Under the pieces are notes generated by a model. That model was not told the origin of the DNA and ran no database searches. It worked only from the letters and a program-made list of their open reading frames with translations. A stretch of DNA of 54,907 nucleotides from the IMG/VR virus record IMGVR_UViG_3300042731_005307, positions 1-54,907 of that record; one strand, given 5' to 3'. The DNA is from a virus. Positions 17,074-24,759 of the stretch are shown one piece after another. Position 1 is the first letter of the stretch, and the number at the start of each line of letters is the position of its first letter. The translations under genes and the position numbers were made by a program.

Positions 17074-17496
17074 ATGAAAAAATTATTTTTTAGAATTATA
17101 TCAAAGCAGGTTAAAAAAGCAAGAAGAGACGGAATAAAAAAAGGCCGGGAACAGGGCCGGCAGGAAACAAAAAAAGAATATCAAGAAAAAAATAAAAAAC
17201 AAATACAAGAAATTAAAAAAGAATTACAACAAATTATTGTACAAAAAAATAATGAAATTTCTAAATTAAAAAAACAAATTAGTTCTAATAGAGAAAAATA
17301 TAATTATCTACGCAAAAGAGAAAATGAATTAACTATATTGCAAGAAGACACAAATAATATAGTAGAAACAATGCTAATTAGAATCCACGAAGCAACCCAG
17401 CCATTTCTTAGACAAAGCGCAAAAATAGATGCTATGAAACGGAAATCTGATAAAAAAGATGCCCAAATTTCTAACATATTTGAAATGGTTAAATAA
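17074..17496 (+). CDS. Coiled-coil protein, unknown function
   Basis: 140 residues, almost entirely charged helix with Lys/Glu/Gln heptads from ~20 to 110, consistent with a long coiled coil. There is no signal peptide or membrane segment. AGGAGA precedes the ATG. Last gene of the first plus-strand cluster; the next gene has its own promoter module. Confidence 0.6.
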   Translation: MKKLFFRIISKQVKKARRDGIKKGREQGRQETKKEYQEKNKKQIQEIKKELQQIIVQKNNEISKLKKQISSNREKYNYLRKRENELTILQEDTNNIVETMLIRIHEATQPFLRQSAKIDAMKRKSDKKDAQISNIFEMVK

Positions 17497-17504
17497 CCAC
17501 TCAT

Positions 17505-17616
17505 AAAACCAGTACTTACGAATATATTTTTATTCTTATGCATAAAAAAGTACTTTACTTTATTATCTTTATTCCGTATATTATTAATATAACAAAGTTA
17601 ATAAAGGAGATCAGAA
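17505..17616 (+). promoter_or_regulatory. Regulatory module copy B (promoter with AGTACT repeats)
   Basis: CAGTACTTA near 17520, AAAAAAGTACTTTACTTTA, -35 TTTACT (17554-17559), 17 bases, -10 TATATT (17577-17582), then AAAGTTAATAAAGGAGA. It matches copies A and C, which lie on the other strand. Confidence 0.7.
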
Positions 17617-17781
17617 ATGTTAGAGTTAATGGAATATAACAAAGAAACAAACGAAAGATTTTTTGTCGGGGAGTTCCCATCAGTTCATGATTGCTACGAT
17701 GTGATTTTTGATTTGGGTTTAAAGAACTGGGAAATCTGGGATCAAGACGATGACGAATGTATAGAAAAGAAACATCATTAA
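17617..17781 (+). CDS. Small acidic protein, unknown function
   Basis: 54 residues (MLELMEYNKETNERFFVGEF at the start, an acidic DQDDDE near the end). It lies immediately after a complete regulatory module and AGGAGA, so it is probably strongly and separately regulated. No family recognised. Confidence 0.65.
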   Translation: MLELMEYNKETNERFFVGEFPSVHDCYDVIFDLGLKNWEIWDQDDDECIEKKHH

Positions 17782-17789
17782 AAGTCGAA

Positions 17790-17828
17790 ACGCCCTTATG
17801 GGCGTCTGCCGGAACTGTCCACCCGGCA
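17790..17828 (+). ncRNA. Two GC-rich hairpins in a 5' leader
   Basis: ACGCCC-TTAT-GGGCGT (17790-17805) and TGCCGG/CCGGCA (17807-17828), only one base apart, in an otherwise AT-rich region. No T-run follows, so they are not simple terminators. They lie 40 bases upstream of the 42-residue membrane peptide and could be a cis-regulatory RNA. Confidence 0.4.
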
Positions 17829-17867
17829 CTGAAGAGACAGGACAAAAATTAAAATTGGAGGTCTAAA

Positions 17868-17996
17868 ATGAAAAAAGGTGATAAAAAAAGCGTTAAAGTT
17901 GATATTAAAATATTTATCGCTTCTGTAGTTATCACCGCGCTGATAGCGTCTGTAATAATGGTTACCATTATTGCAATGTGTCACTTATCTTGTTAA
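17868..17996 (+). CDS. Single-pass membrane peptide
   Basis: 42 residues: a basic N-terminus (MKKGDKKSVK) followed by one long hydrophobic segment (~13-38) and a short Cys-containing tail. The good ribosome site GGAGG precedes the ATG. It could be a small holin-like, toxin-like or inner-membrane regulator; sequence alone does not decide. Flanked by RNA hairpins on both sides. Confidence 0.55.
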   Translation: MKKGDKKSVKVDIKIFIASVVITALIASVIMVTIIAMCHLSC

Positions 17997-18024
17997 CGGT
18001 TTTCCTCGGGCAACCGCAAAACCG
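17997..18024 (+). other. Hairpin directly after the membrane peptide gene
   Basis: CGGTTTT (17997-18003) pairs with AAAACCG (18018-18024) around a 14-base loop, starting at the base after the stop codon. There is no T-run, so it is probably a structured 3' UTR. Confidence 0.4.
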
Positions 18025-18071
18025 GGGAGTTTCAAAAATACACCTCAGAAAATGTTTTAAAAAGTGTGATG

Positions 18072-18100
18072 ATACCGGGGCTTAATGCCCCGGTATTTTT
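18072..18100 (+). terminator. Rho-independent terminator
   Basis: Perfect 10-bp stem ATACCGGGGC/GCCCCGGTAT with loop TTAAT and a T-run. It separates the membrane peptide from the exported-protein gene and shows that an in-frame ATG at 18066 is not the start of the latter. Confidence 0.85.
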
Positions 18101-18131
18101 AATCAAAGTTAAAAAAATTGGAGGATCAAAA

Positions 18132-18593
18132 ATGAAAAAAATAATATTTGTACTTTTATTATTTATTTCAACAAACGCATTTAGTTATCAGGGAGTTATT
18201 CCCGGATGGCTGGAATTTAATGCAGGATGCGGACGGTATTATGAAATGAATGATCATAATACTGTCGGTACAATCGATCTGAAAATAAAATACGGGACTG
18301 ATTTTAAATATTTTTCTCCGTATTTTTATGGCGGATTGAAGAGCTGGTTTTACCCGACTGACGGGGATTTTCTAAAAAACAGTCCCTATTACGAACAATA
18401 CACATATGGAATAGGTGTTACTTTTTTAGATTTCTTTTTTATAGAAGTAGAACACATGTGCGGACACATTGTTGTTTCTAGTATAGGGCAGTATTATGTT
18501 AGCAAACATGTGTATTATTTTGAATATGAAGAAAAGCCGGCACCGATCACCTACAATAAAATTATAGTAGGTATTCGGTATAAAATAGACTAA
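18132..18593 (+). CDS. Exported protein, outer-membrane beta-barrel-like
   Basis: 153 residues from ATG 18132 (GGAGG upstream). A classical signal peptide MKKIIFVLLLFISTNAFS (1-18) precedes a mature part with alternating aromatic/polar strands ending in IVGIRYKID, the style of small outer-membrane barrels. If exported to the outer membrane it could alter host surface properties, for instance blocking superinfection; that is inference. It suggests a diderm host. Convergent with the tail-fibre gene across a terminator. Confidence 0.65.
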   Translation: MKKIIFVLLLFISTNAFSYQGVIPGWLEFNAGCGRYYEMNDHNTVGTIDLKIKYGTDFKYFSPYFYGGLKSWFYPTDGDFLKNSPYYEQYTYGIGVTFLDFFFIEVEHMCGHIVVSSIGQYYVSKHVYYFEYEEKPAPITYNKIIVGIRYKID

Positions 18594-18601
18594 AACAATT
18601 A

Positions 18602-18629
18602 AGTCCGGGAGCAGTCCCGGACTTTTTTA
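18602..18629 (+). terminator. Rho-independent terminator
   Basis: AGTCCGGGA-GCAG-TCCCGGACT followed by TTTTTT. It ends the plus-strand block against the convergent structural operon. Confidence 0.9.
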
Positions 18630-20039
18630 TTATGTTGTAAAAATATCTTGTATTGAATTTTTATTTGTAACATTTGTGTCTGCAGTATCCATATAATCAT
18701 TGGCACTATTTGTTCCCACATCTGTTTCAAACGCTGCTCCTTCAGTACAATTATAATATCCATTAACTGTACCAGAAGTAGAACTCAATAATGTTGTGAT
18801 TAATGCTGCCATATCATGACATTCATAAAATCCATATACATTTCCAGAATTTGATTGAAAACTTGTAGCTTTGCAAGACGATAGTGCATAACATAGTCTA
18901 TATCCAAAAATAAGACCAGTTCCAGTACTGACAAAAGTACTTGCTTTACACGCAGAAATTTGATTACAACCCTGATATCCATAAATAGTTCCGTCTACTG
19001 TTTCTGCATCGTCTACAAAACAAGCAGATATTTGATCACATGCATAAAAACAGTAAATGGAACCAGAATATGCTTCTATTGTTTGTATTTGACAAGCAGA
19101 TATTTGATCACATTGATAAAATCCAGAAACATTTCCGCTGCCTGTTGAATTTATAATATTTTTTACATATGCTCCAGCAATAACAATATTATCATGATAA
19201 ACGAATATGTCACCATTTCCTGTTCCAGAAATATTTGTTGCTCTAGTATTATTTAAATATCCAGATTCTGCAAAAATCTCAAGCTGATAAGCACCAGTAG
19301 AAATAGTATCTGCCCAACAACCATTAACAGAAAAACAACGACTAAAAACAACTACACCAAAAACAGAGGCAGCATCACTATTAAAATTTTGAACAAAACA
19401 ATTTCTAAAAAGACAATTATCTTGCACGTTACCATGAAAAATTCTATAAATAGTGTCCGCTTCAACAAGCCGATTTTTTACTGAACATTGATCTAATACT
19501 ATACCACTATTTGCACAGAAAAAATGACTACTAGTATCAGTTGCAGAAAAAGCGGCTGAGCCTATCCCCTCACATGGAACTTTAAAGTAACCGCCCTCTT
19601 CTATATATAATTGAAATGGTTCGTCCCCGACTGCTAAATGCCCGCCGTCTTCTATTTCAAACCGGGTACAATTATTTGTCTGCAATACTCCCCAGGTATC
19701 GCCGTCCGATAAATAAGAAGTCCCGCCATAACACAAATAACCGCCAGACAAGTATTTTAATTTTATTGTAATTACTTCGTCTTTAAGTTTATATGTATTC
19801 GCGGCAGTTCGTTCTATCAGTTCATTAAATCCGGCCTGAGTAGAAACTGTATAATTGCCCGGCCCGTGAATCATTGTTCCGGTCAACGTTATGTCTGTGT
19901 TGATAAATTCTTTTAGTAGAGATAATGGAACTTGTTTGTCCCTGTCCGCTGCTACTCCCTGCATTGCCCATAAAATGTCAGTTAAATTTAAACTGGTTGC
20001 CGGATCAAAATCAGGCGGACTAATTGTTGTATATGCCAT
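18630..20039 (-). CDS. Tail-fibre/tailspike-like repeat protein
   Basis: 469 residues, last gene of the leftward tail operon. The N-terminus (~1-60) looks like a virion-attachment part. Residues ~110-420 contain repeating ~20-residue units of the form GxxYGFYxCxQISAC, rich in Cys, Gly and Tyr, consistent with a right-handed parallel beta-helix. It probably binds a host surface glycan. No catalytic residues can be assigned. Confidence 0.65.
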   Translation of the reverse strand: MAYTTISPPDFDPATSLNLTDILWAMQGVAADRDKQVPLSLLKEFINTDITLTGTMIHGPGNYTVSTQAGFNELIERTAANTYKLKDEVITIKLKYLSGGYLCYGGTSYLSDGDTWGVLQTNNCTRFEIEDGGHLAVGDEPFQLYIEEGGYFKVPCEGIGSAAFSATDTSSHFFCANSGIVLDQCSVKNRLVEADTIYRIFHGNVQDNCLFRNCFVQNFNSDAASVFGVVVFSRCFSVNGCWADTISTGAYQLEIFAESGYLNNTRATNISGTGNGDIFVYHDNIVIAGAYVKNIINSTGSGNVSGFYQCDQISACQIQTIEAYSGSIYCFYACDQISACFVDDAETVDGTIYGYQGCNQISACKASTFVSTGTGLIFGYRLCYALSSCKATSFQSNSGNVYGFYECHDMAALITTLLSSTSGTVNGYYNCTEGAAFETDVGTNSANDYMDTADTNVTNKNSIQDIFTT

Positions 20040-20051
20040 TTTATTTCTCCT

Positions 20052-20573
20052 TCACTTAATCACTGTTAAAATTTTTCCCTGTCCGTCTACAACATAATTT
20101 CCATTTCCGTCTGTAACATAATACGCCTCGACAAGTGGTTTTACTCCTGCCGGAGAAAACGGAACTAAATCCTCAGATGAAATATCAATATCTGTTGATA
20201 TATAATATTTTGCATCATAAAATGGTCGATAATGTACATATGTTGCTAAAAAAGTACTTGTTAAAATTGATATAATACTTTCCGGCTCCCCGGAAAATTG
20301 GTTAGCTCCTTTGCTTTTTATAGCTGTCCGGTAAACCGTATCTGTCCGGCCGTCCCGGTCTTCATTAAAAATACTGCCCAAAATATCCAACTGTACTCCC
20401 ACGGCAACATCTAAATCAAACTCACTTCTAATTTCAAAAACGGCTGTTTCTATATCGTCTGCCCGTGCATTGGCTGCATTTACAATACTTTTTAATTTAT
20501 CACTATCCGAAAACTGAGAAATTAAAAGTTCTGCATTCGTGTATGTTTTTTGTTCTATTGAATATCCGTCCAT
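20052..20573 (-). CDS. Baseplate protein, DUF2612-like
   Basis: 173 residues. VGVQLDILGSIFNEDRDGRTDTVYR matches the DUF2612 pattern LDxxGxxxxxxRxGxxDxxYR of simple myovirus baseplates, where the protein links the baseplate wedge to the fibres. Between baseplate J and the fibre gene, as expected. Confidence 0.75.
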   Translation of the reverse strand: MDGYSIEQKTYTNAELLISQFSDSDKLKSIVNAANARADDIETAVFEIRSEFDLDVAVGVQLDILGSIFNEDRDGRTDTVYRTAIKSKGANQFSGEPESIISILTSTFLATYVHYRPFYDAKYYISTDIDISSEDLVPFSPAGVKPLVEAYYVTDGNGNYVVDGQGKILTVIK

Positions 20574-20586
20574 TTTATTTTTCCTT

Positions 20587-22050
20587 TTACGGTGTTAAGT
20601 CTTGTACAACAATTCTATCTGTTGCAAAATCCCCATATTCTCTATTTGCAATTTCAATGATGTCTGTAGAATATGACGGAGCATCGCCGGGGCTGGCCGT
20701 CCCGTCTGTCTCAATTAAAATTTTTCCGACTCCGGGAACTTGATAAATTGGAGTACTTAATCTTTGCGGGATTACGTCCTTTCCGATTGTTTGATTTATC
20801 AAGGACCAATCCACAATATATTCTTTTATCAAATCATCCCCATTAGATGGGTAGGACTCTTCATCATATAAATCCCGGCTGACTCGGACATGTATATACA
20901 CCGGAGTAGGCCGGCTGAAATAGATTGTCTGAGTAATTCCCTGGGAATCGACAACCGTTTTTTCTGTGTTCCCGTAACTTCCTATCCCAGATGGTTGTGT
21001 CAACCAAATTTGCTGTGCAATGTCGTCTTCATCCCCCCCAACCACGACAACTTCATAACTATGTGGAGGTATGTCTTCACTGCTTGTTGTTTCTTCCCGA
21101 TTGCTCGTCATAGACACCGCAGTAATCCCGGAAACATTATTACTAATTGCCCGGATCATCGCATCATCTGTTGCATTTCCGGTAAATAATGTATTTGCAC
21201 GCCGAATACGAAACTCAGAATCAGTTTCTTTTTTTCTTCCTGTTATACCGGAATTCGGATTTATAACACTGTCCCAGCCGGACACCGGCGTAACAATTGT
21301 GTCTAAGCTGTTCGCGCTTAACGGAATTTCGCCGGCAAGAGAGGCCTCAAAAGTTCCCCCACTTGCTAACAAATCTAAATCAATATTTGCTGTCCAATCT
21401 ATGTTCATAGCGTCATTGGCGGTGTTAGTATCTGTTATTGTCAATGTTGCTCCGTTTTGCGCAACTGTTCCGGTAAATACTCCGGCCTCGATCGCTGTCT
21501 TTAATTGCCAAGCAACTTCCTCAGCGTCATCGCTTCCAACACTAGCAGCGTAACTATAATCTACACTATCTATTGTAATTGTAAATACTTCCAAATCCGC
21601 GGGAGTTTGTACAGTTAATTCAATTTCTCTTGCTGCCGTTTTTGTAATTGTTGTATTTTCTTGTAAAACATAGCTCATATCGGAATAGTCTCCGATACTT
21701 TGCCGGGCTTCTTTTCCAGCTTCAATTAATGTGCCTTCGGTTCCGTATAACAATACGACATATACTGAAGTCTCTGTGGCTTCCTGTCGTATAATACCGG
21801 TTTCGGCTGCTATTTTATCTAAAGACATTCCTTCAGCTGCGTTTGGATCTCTGCTATTGTAAATTTCTTCTACACCTTCCCAAATATCTGAATCCCTTTG
21901 AGCAAGTAACCCGACCAGTTCCCCAAACGGACCGGACGGATCAAGATCAATGTCATCCCCAAACGCTGCTTTAAATTCGTTTTCATATTCTGTTTTTAAT
22001 TCAGAATATGTTTTTTTATGGAATCCGGTAGAATCTATAAAATAACCCAT
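20587..22050 (-). CDS. Baseplate J-like wedge protein
   Basis: 487 residues. The N-terminus FHKKTYSELKTEYENEFKAA with GPFGELVGLLAQRDSDIWEG is typical of baseplate J (P2 gpJ/T4 gp6) proteins, which form the wedge ring. Residues ~150-235 hold an extra beta-domain resembling modules in the sheath and decoration proteins of this phage. Overlaps the gp25-like gene start by one base. Confidence 0.88.
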   Translation of the reverse strand: MGYFIDSTGFHKKTYSELKTEYENEFKAAFGDDIDLDPSGPFGELVGLLAQRDSDIWEGVEEIYNSRDPNAAEGMSLDKIAAETGIIRQEATETSVYVVLLYGTEGTLIEAGKEARQSIGDYSDMSYVLQENTTITKTAAREIELTVQTPADLEVFTITIDSVDYSYAASVGSDDAEEVAWQLKTAIEAGVFTGTVAQNGATLTITDTNTANDAMNIDWTANIDLDLLASGGTFEASLAGEIPLSANSLDTIVTPVSGWDSVINPNSGITGRKKETDSEFRIRRANTLFTGNATDDAMIRAISNNVSGITAVSMTSNREETTSSEDIPPHSYEVVVVGGDEDDIAQQIWLTQPSGIGSYGNTEKTVVDSQGITQTIYFSRPTPVYIHVRVSRDLYDEESYPSNGDDLIKEYIVDWSLINQTIGKDVIPQRLSTPIYQVPGVGKILIETDGTASPGDAPSYSTDIIEIANREYGDFATDRIVVQDLTP

Positions 22051-22412
22051 TACACTGTCACGCTCCCTTCAACTGTTTCATTTTCTTCACTTATAACCAC
22101 AAAATTAATTGTATATGTTCTTGTTTCACGAACATAATCAACCTCAAAGCTTTCAATAGAACTAACGCCTGTTATATTTTTAAGAAAATCATAATATAAT
22201 GCATATACCTGATCAACGTCGACTTGTTTTTTTAAAACTTTGCCAAAATGATCTAGGCCCCTTGTCTGCTCTGCGAACCACTCCCCATAAAAAAACTTAA
22301 ATTCGTTTTCGATTCTTTGTGAAAGCCACTCAGTATTATTTTCCGTTAATCTTAAATTAAAATTTTTTAATTCTAAATCACTTGTTTCTTTATTTAAATA
22401 TAAATTTTTCAT
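22050..22412 (-). CDS. Baseplate wedge protein, gp25/W-like
   Basis: 120 residues. WLSQRIENEFKFFYGEWF followed by DVDQVYALYYDFLKNITGV fits the gp25/GPW-like lysozyme-fold baseplate proteins that initiate sheath assembly. Position just upstream of baseplate J supports this. Confidence 0.7.
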   Translation of the reverse strand: MKNLYLNKETSDLELKNFNLRLTENNTEWLSQRIENEFKFFYGEWFAEQTRGLDHFGKVLKKQVDVDQVYALYYDFLKNITGVSSIESFEVDYVRETRTYTINFVVISEENETVEGSVTV

Positions 22413-22414
22413 AA

Positions 22415-23002
22415 TTACTCCAATAATGTTTCTATCCTGGTTGCTATATTTGTTAGAGATAATTGACTGGCCGGATTTACAGAATACCCTCCGGTAGTTG
22501 TTATATCTTTTATTGCTGTAATTAAATCTTGTAACAATGTATTTAAATTTTCTGTTTTATTTTCTATTTTTAATTTTGAATTTAATGTACTTTCAATTAT
22601 TACATTACTGTCCGGCACAGATGAAAACGGGAACAATCCCGGAATGCAAATTGCATCCGTAAGAGAGAAACGGGACATATCATCGGCTTCCACAACCTGC
22701 CCGGAACTATTTAAATAATTTCCTATCCCTGTTTCGGCAAACAAAATTAAACAACCATCTCCATTTTTAATATCCCATGTTAAAGAAAAATTTGAACCGC
22801 CGGGACAAATAACCGGAACTTCACTTATTGCCGGGACTTCTATTATTGCCCCGTTTTTATTTTTTATTTTTACAAGTGGTTTAACAACCGCTTTTCTTTT
22901 GTCTGCATCATATCTTGTTATTTTTCCCGGCAGACAAGTATGAATACACTCTTCGCGACTCTTAAAAAACTTTTCAAATATGTCTACTGTGCCTTCAATC
23001 AT
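22415..23002 (-). CDS. Baseplate spike, Gp138 N-terminal domain
   Basis: 195 residues. HTCLPGKITRYDADKRKAVV then VPVICPGG and GDGCLILFAE are the OB-fold Gp138-type spike N-terminus, which sits on the hub and punctures the outer membrane. A C-terminal helical part follows. Overlaps the hub gene by 4 bp. Confidence 0.8.
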   Translation of the reverse strand: MIEGTVDIFEKFFKSREECIHTCLPGKITRYDADKRKAVVKPLVKIKNKNGAIIEVPAISEVPVICPGGSNFSLTWDIKNGDGCLILFAETGIGNYLNSSGQVVEADDMSRFSLTDAICIPGLFPFSSVPDSNVIIESTLNSKLKIENKTENLNTLLQDLITAIKDITTTGGYSVNPASQLSLTNIATRIETLLE

Positions 23003-23856
23003 TGTTCTATTACCTCACCTTCACAATTAAAATCACCGCCGTAATTATTTCCAAAAAATCTTAATTTTTCTACAATATAAGTAGCATTTAAATTTTCTGT
23101 TCTAAATGTTACCGGACAATTTATTTGTAATTGAGATATTAACAAAGAATCAAATTTTAATTTTTTTTTAACTTCTTTGCTTTTATTTTTAGAAGTGGAT
23201 GATTGATTTTCTGCTTCCGTAATATCTTCTATTTTTAATAATCCACCTTCATAGGATAATAAAACAATATTAAAACGGCTTGTCCCGGTAACATTATGTA
23301 TCACTAATTCATTATTATCTATATACATATTTATACCGGAAGAACTAAGCACATCATGTATATATCTTAAAGCACCATTTACACTTCCGGCAAAAACCCA
23401 CCCATTAGGTAGTTTAATGTTTGCCGTTTCTATTCCGTGTATAACAAGCCCCATAAGCGCTGCAATGTCCCGGATAGGTCTACTCAGAAATGTTCCAGCC
23501 GAATAAGAAATACTAATATCAATATTTTTTAAACTTATGTTTGATCCCCTTCCAGCAACTGCTTTTATTTCTGTAATAACATCATTTCCGTTTTTATACG
23601 AATTGCTTTTTGTAATACTCCCGGCAAAGATAGTAGCCACTGATTCATCTTTATATCCGGCTTCAAATACTATAGTAGCTCCTTTTTTTAAAACCTGTTT
23701 CCGGGTAGTTTCTTGAGCATTGTATACGGTCAATTCTGCCGTGTTTTCTGCCAGCGTTATAGACCGGTTAATATCAAAATCTATATCAAGATCACTAATA
23801 ACCAGTCCGGTACCTTCATTTGTAACTGTTATTTTTGTATACCTATCCCACGCCAT
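22999..23856 (-). CDS. Baseplate hub protein, gp27/gpD-like
   Basis: 285 residues from ATG 23856; an upstream TTG in frame is less likely. IDFDINRSITLAENTAELTV and FAGSITKSNSYKNG are the hub pattern of phage late control D/gp27 proteins, which form the trimeric hub holding the spike. Placed between plug and spike genes. Confidence 0.7.
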   Translation of the reverse strand: MAWDRYTKITVTNEGTGLVISDLDIDFDINRSITLAENTAELTVYNAQETTRKQVLKKGATIVFEAGYKDESVATIFAGSITKSNSYKNGNDVITEIKAVAGRGSNISLKNIDISISYSAGTFLSRPIRDIAALMGLVIHGIETANIKLPNGWVFAGSVNGALRYIHDVLSSSGINMYIDNNELVIHNVTGTSRFNIVLLSYEGGLLKIEDITEAENQSSTSKNKSKEVKKKLKFDSLLISQLQINCPVTFRTENLNATYIVEKLRFFGNNYGGDFNCEGEVIEQ

Positions 23857-24202
23857 TATAATCTTCCCATTGCTCAAGTTCTTCAGCTGTTATATAGTTT
23901 AGTTCATACCCGTCATTTAGATTTTCATATGTAATTCGTTCGTCCACATCCGTATCTATAGCAATTACCATTATGTCACCGTCAAAATCCGGGATATAGG
24001 CCCGGTACTGTCTTAAAACCGGCCAATCAGGAATAAGTTTTACACCGCTTACGCTGTCCCCGGTTTCATTGTCTTCTATATCCATGTACCACGCTCCACT
24101 TCGAGAGTTCCAAAACAATGTTATAATCATCAAGCGATCGCCTAAAATAATTTCTTGTTCAAAGCTGCTCGAAGTGTCTTGATATGTCGGTATATTATCC
24201 AT
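23843..24202 (-). CDS. Baseplate plug protein
   Basis: 119 residues. QEIILGDRLMIITLFWNSRSGAWYMDIED is the conserved start of the phage baseplate plug family, known from simple contractile baseplates such as cyanophage Pam3. It seals the central channel. Overlaps both neighbours. Confidence 0.8.
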   Translation of the reverse strand: MDNIPTYQDTSSSFEQEIILGDRLMIITLFWNSRSGAWYMDIEDNETGDSVSGVKLIPDWPVLRQYRAYIPDFDGDIMVIAIDTDVDERITYENLNDGYELNYITAEELEQWEDYNGVG

Positions 24203-24759
24203 TATCCTGCCCAGTACGGGTTTGCCGTTGTATTTTGTTTTGTTGTCCGGCCTACTTCCGTTTTTTTTGCTACCTGTCTGTTTTTATTACTTTTTAAATC
24301 CTGAACTTTTACATCTAATTCCAAAGTAACTTCTTGTAATTTTACTGTTTTTACTTGCTTAAAAGAAACTTGAATAGTAATGCTCTCCCCGGAATCTGTA
24401 TCACGTGCAATAGGAATACTAACAATTGCTACATTTTCATACACCCGTAAAACAGTAGTTATTGTCACTAATGTTTTTTCTTTCCAGAGAGCTACTAACG
24501 CATCAAATGCATCTTGTGCCCTGTTAGAATATAGACCGGGTGTGTTAATACTAAAATTTGAAATAATTCCGGTAAGCGTTCCGTTTTCTAGTCTGTTTTG
24601 TATGTGGTCTGTTATATTAGAACCATCTTCAACCGGGTGGTCCGTAACGTCAGATTCAAAATTATGATCTTCGCTCATTATTAAATCAAATTTTATATTG
24701 CCTACTCCGTAAGCTCTGTTATATTTAAAAAATAAATTAAAAGGCAAATCAGCCATCAT
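24202..24759 (-). CDS. Dit-like baseplate protein
   Basis: 185 residues. DVTDHPVEDGSNITDHIQNR is the signature of the Dit-like N-terminal domain of contractile phages, which joins the tail tube to the hub. The gene adjoins the tape measure gene by a shared base. Confidence 0.78.
   Translation of the reverse strand: MMADLPFNLFFKYNRAYGVGNIKFDLIMSEDHNFESDVTDHPVEDGSNITDHIQNRLENGTLTGIISNFSINTPGLYSNRAQDAFDALVALWKEKTLVTITTVLRVYENVAIVSIPIARDTDSGESITIQVSFKQVKTVKLQEVTLELDVKVQDLKSNKNRQVAKKTEVGRTTKQNTTANPYWAG

Noticed and set aside
17555-17984. Minus-strand frames opposite the small plus-strand genes
   Set aside because: They run through a promoter module and RNA hairpins and have no ribosome sites; the plus-strand genes have both.
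18066-18131. Longer start for the exported protein at 18066
   Set aside because: It would translate through a perfect rho-independent terminator; ATG 18132 has GGAGG and begins a signal peptide.
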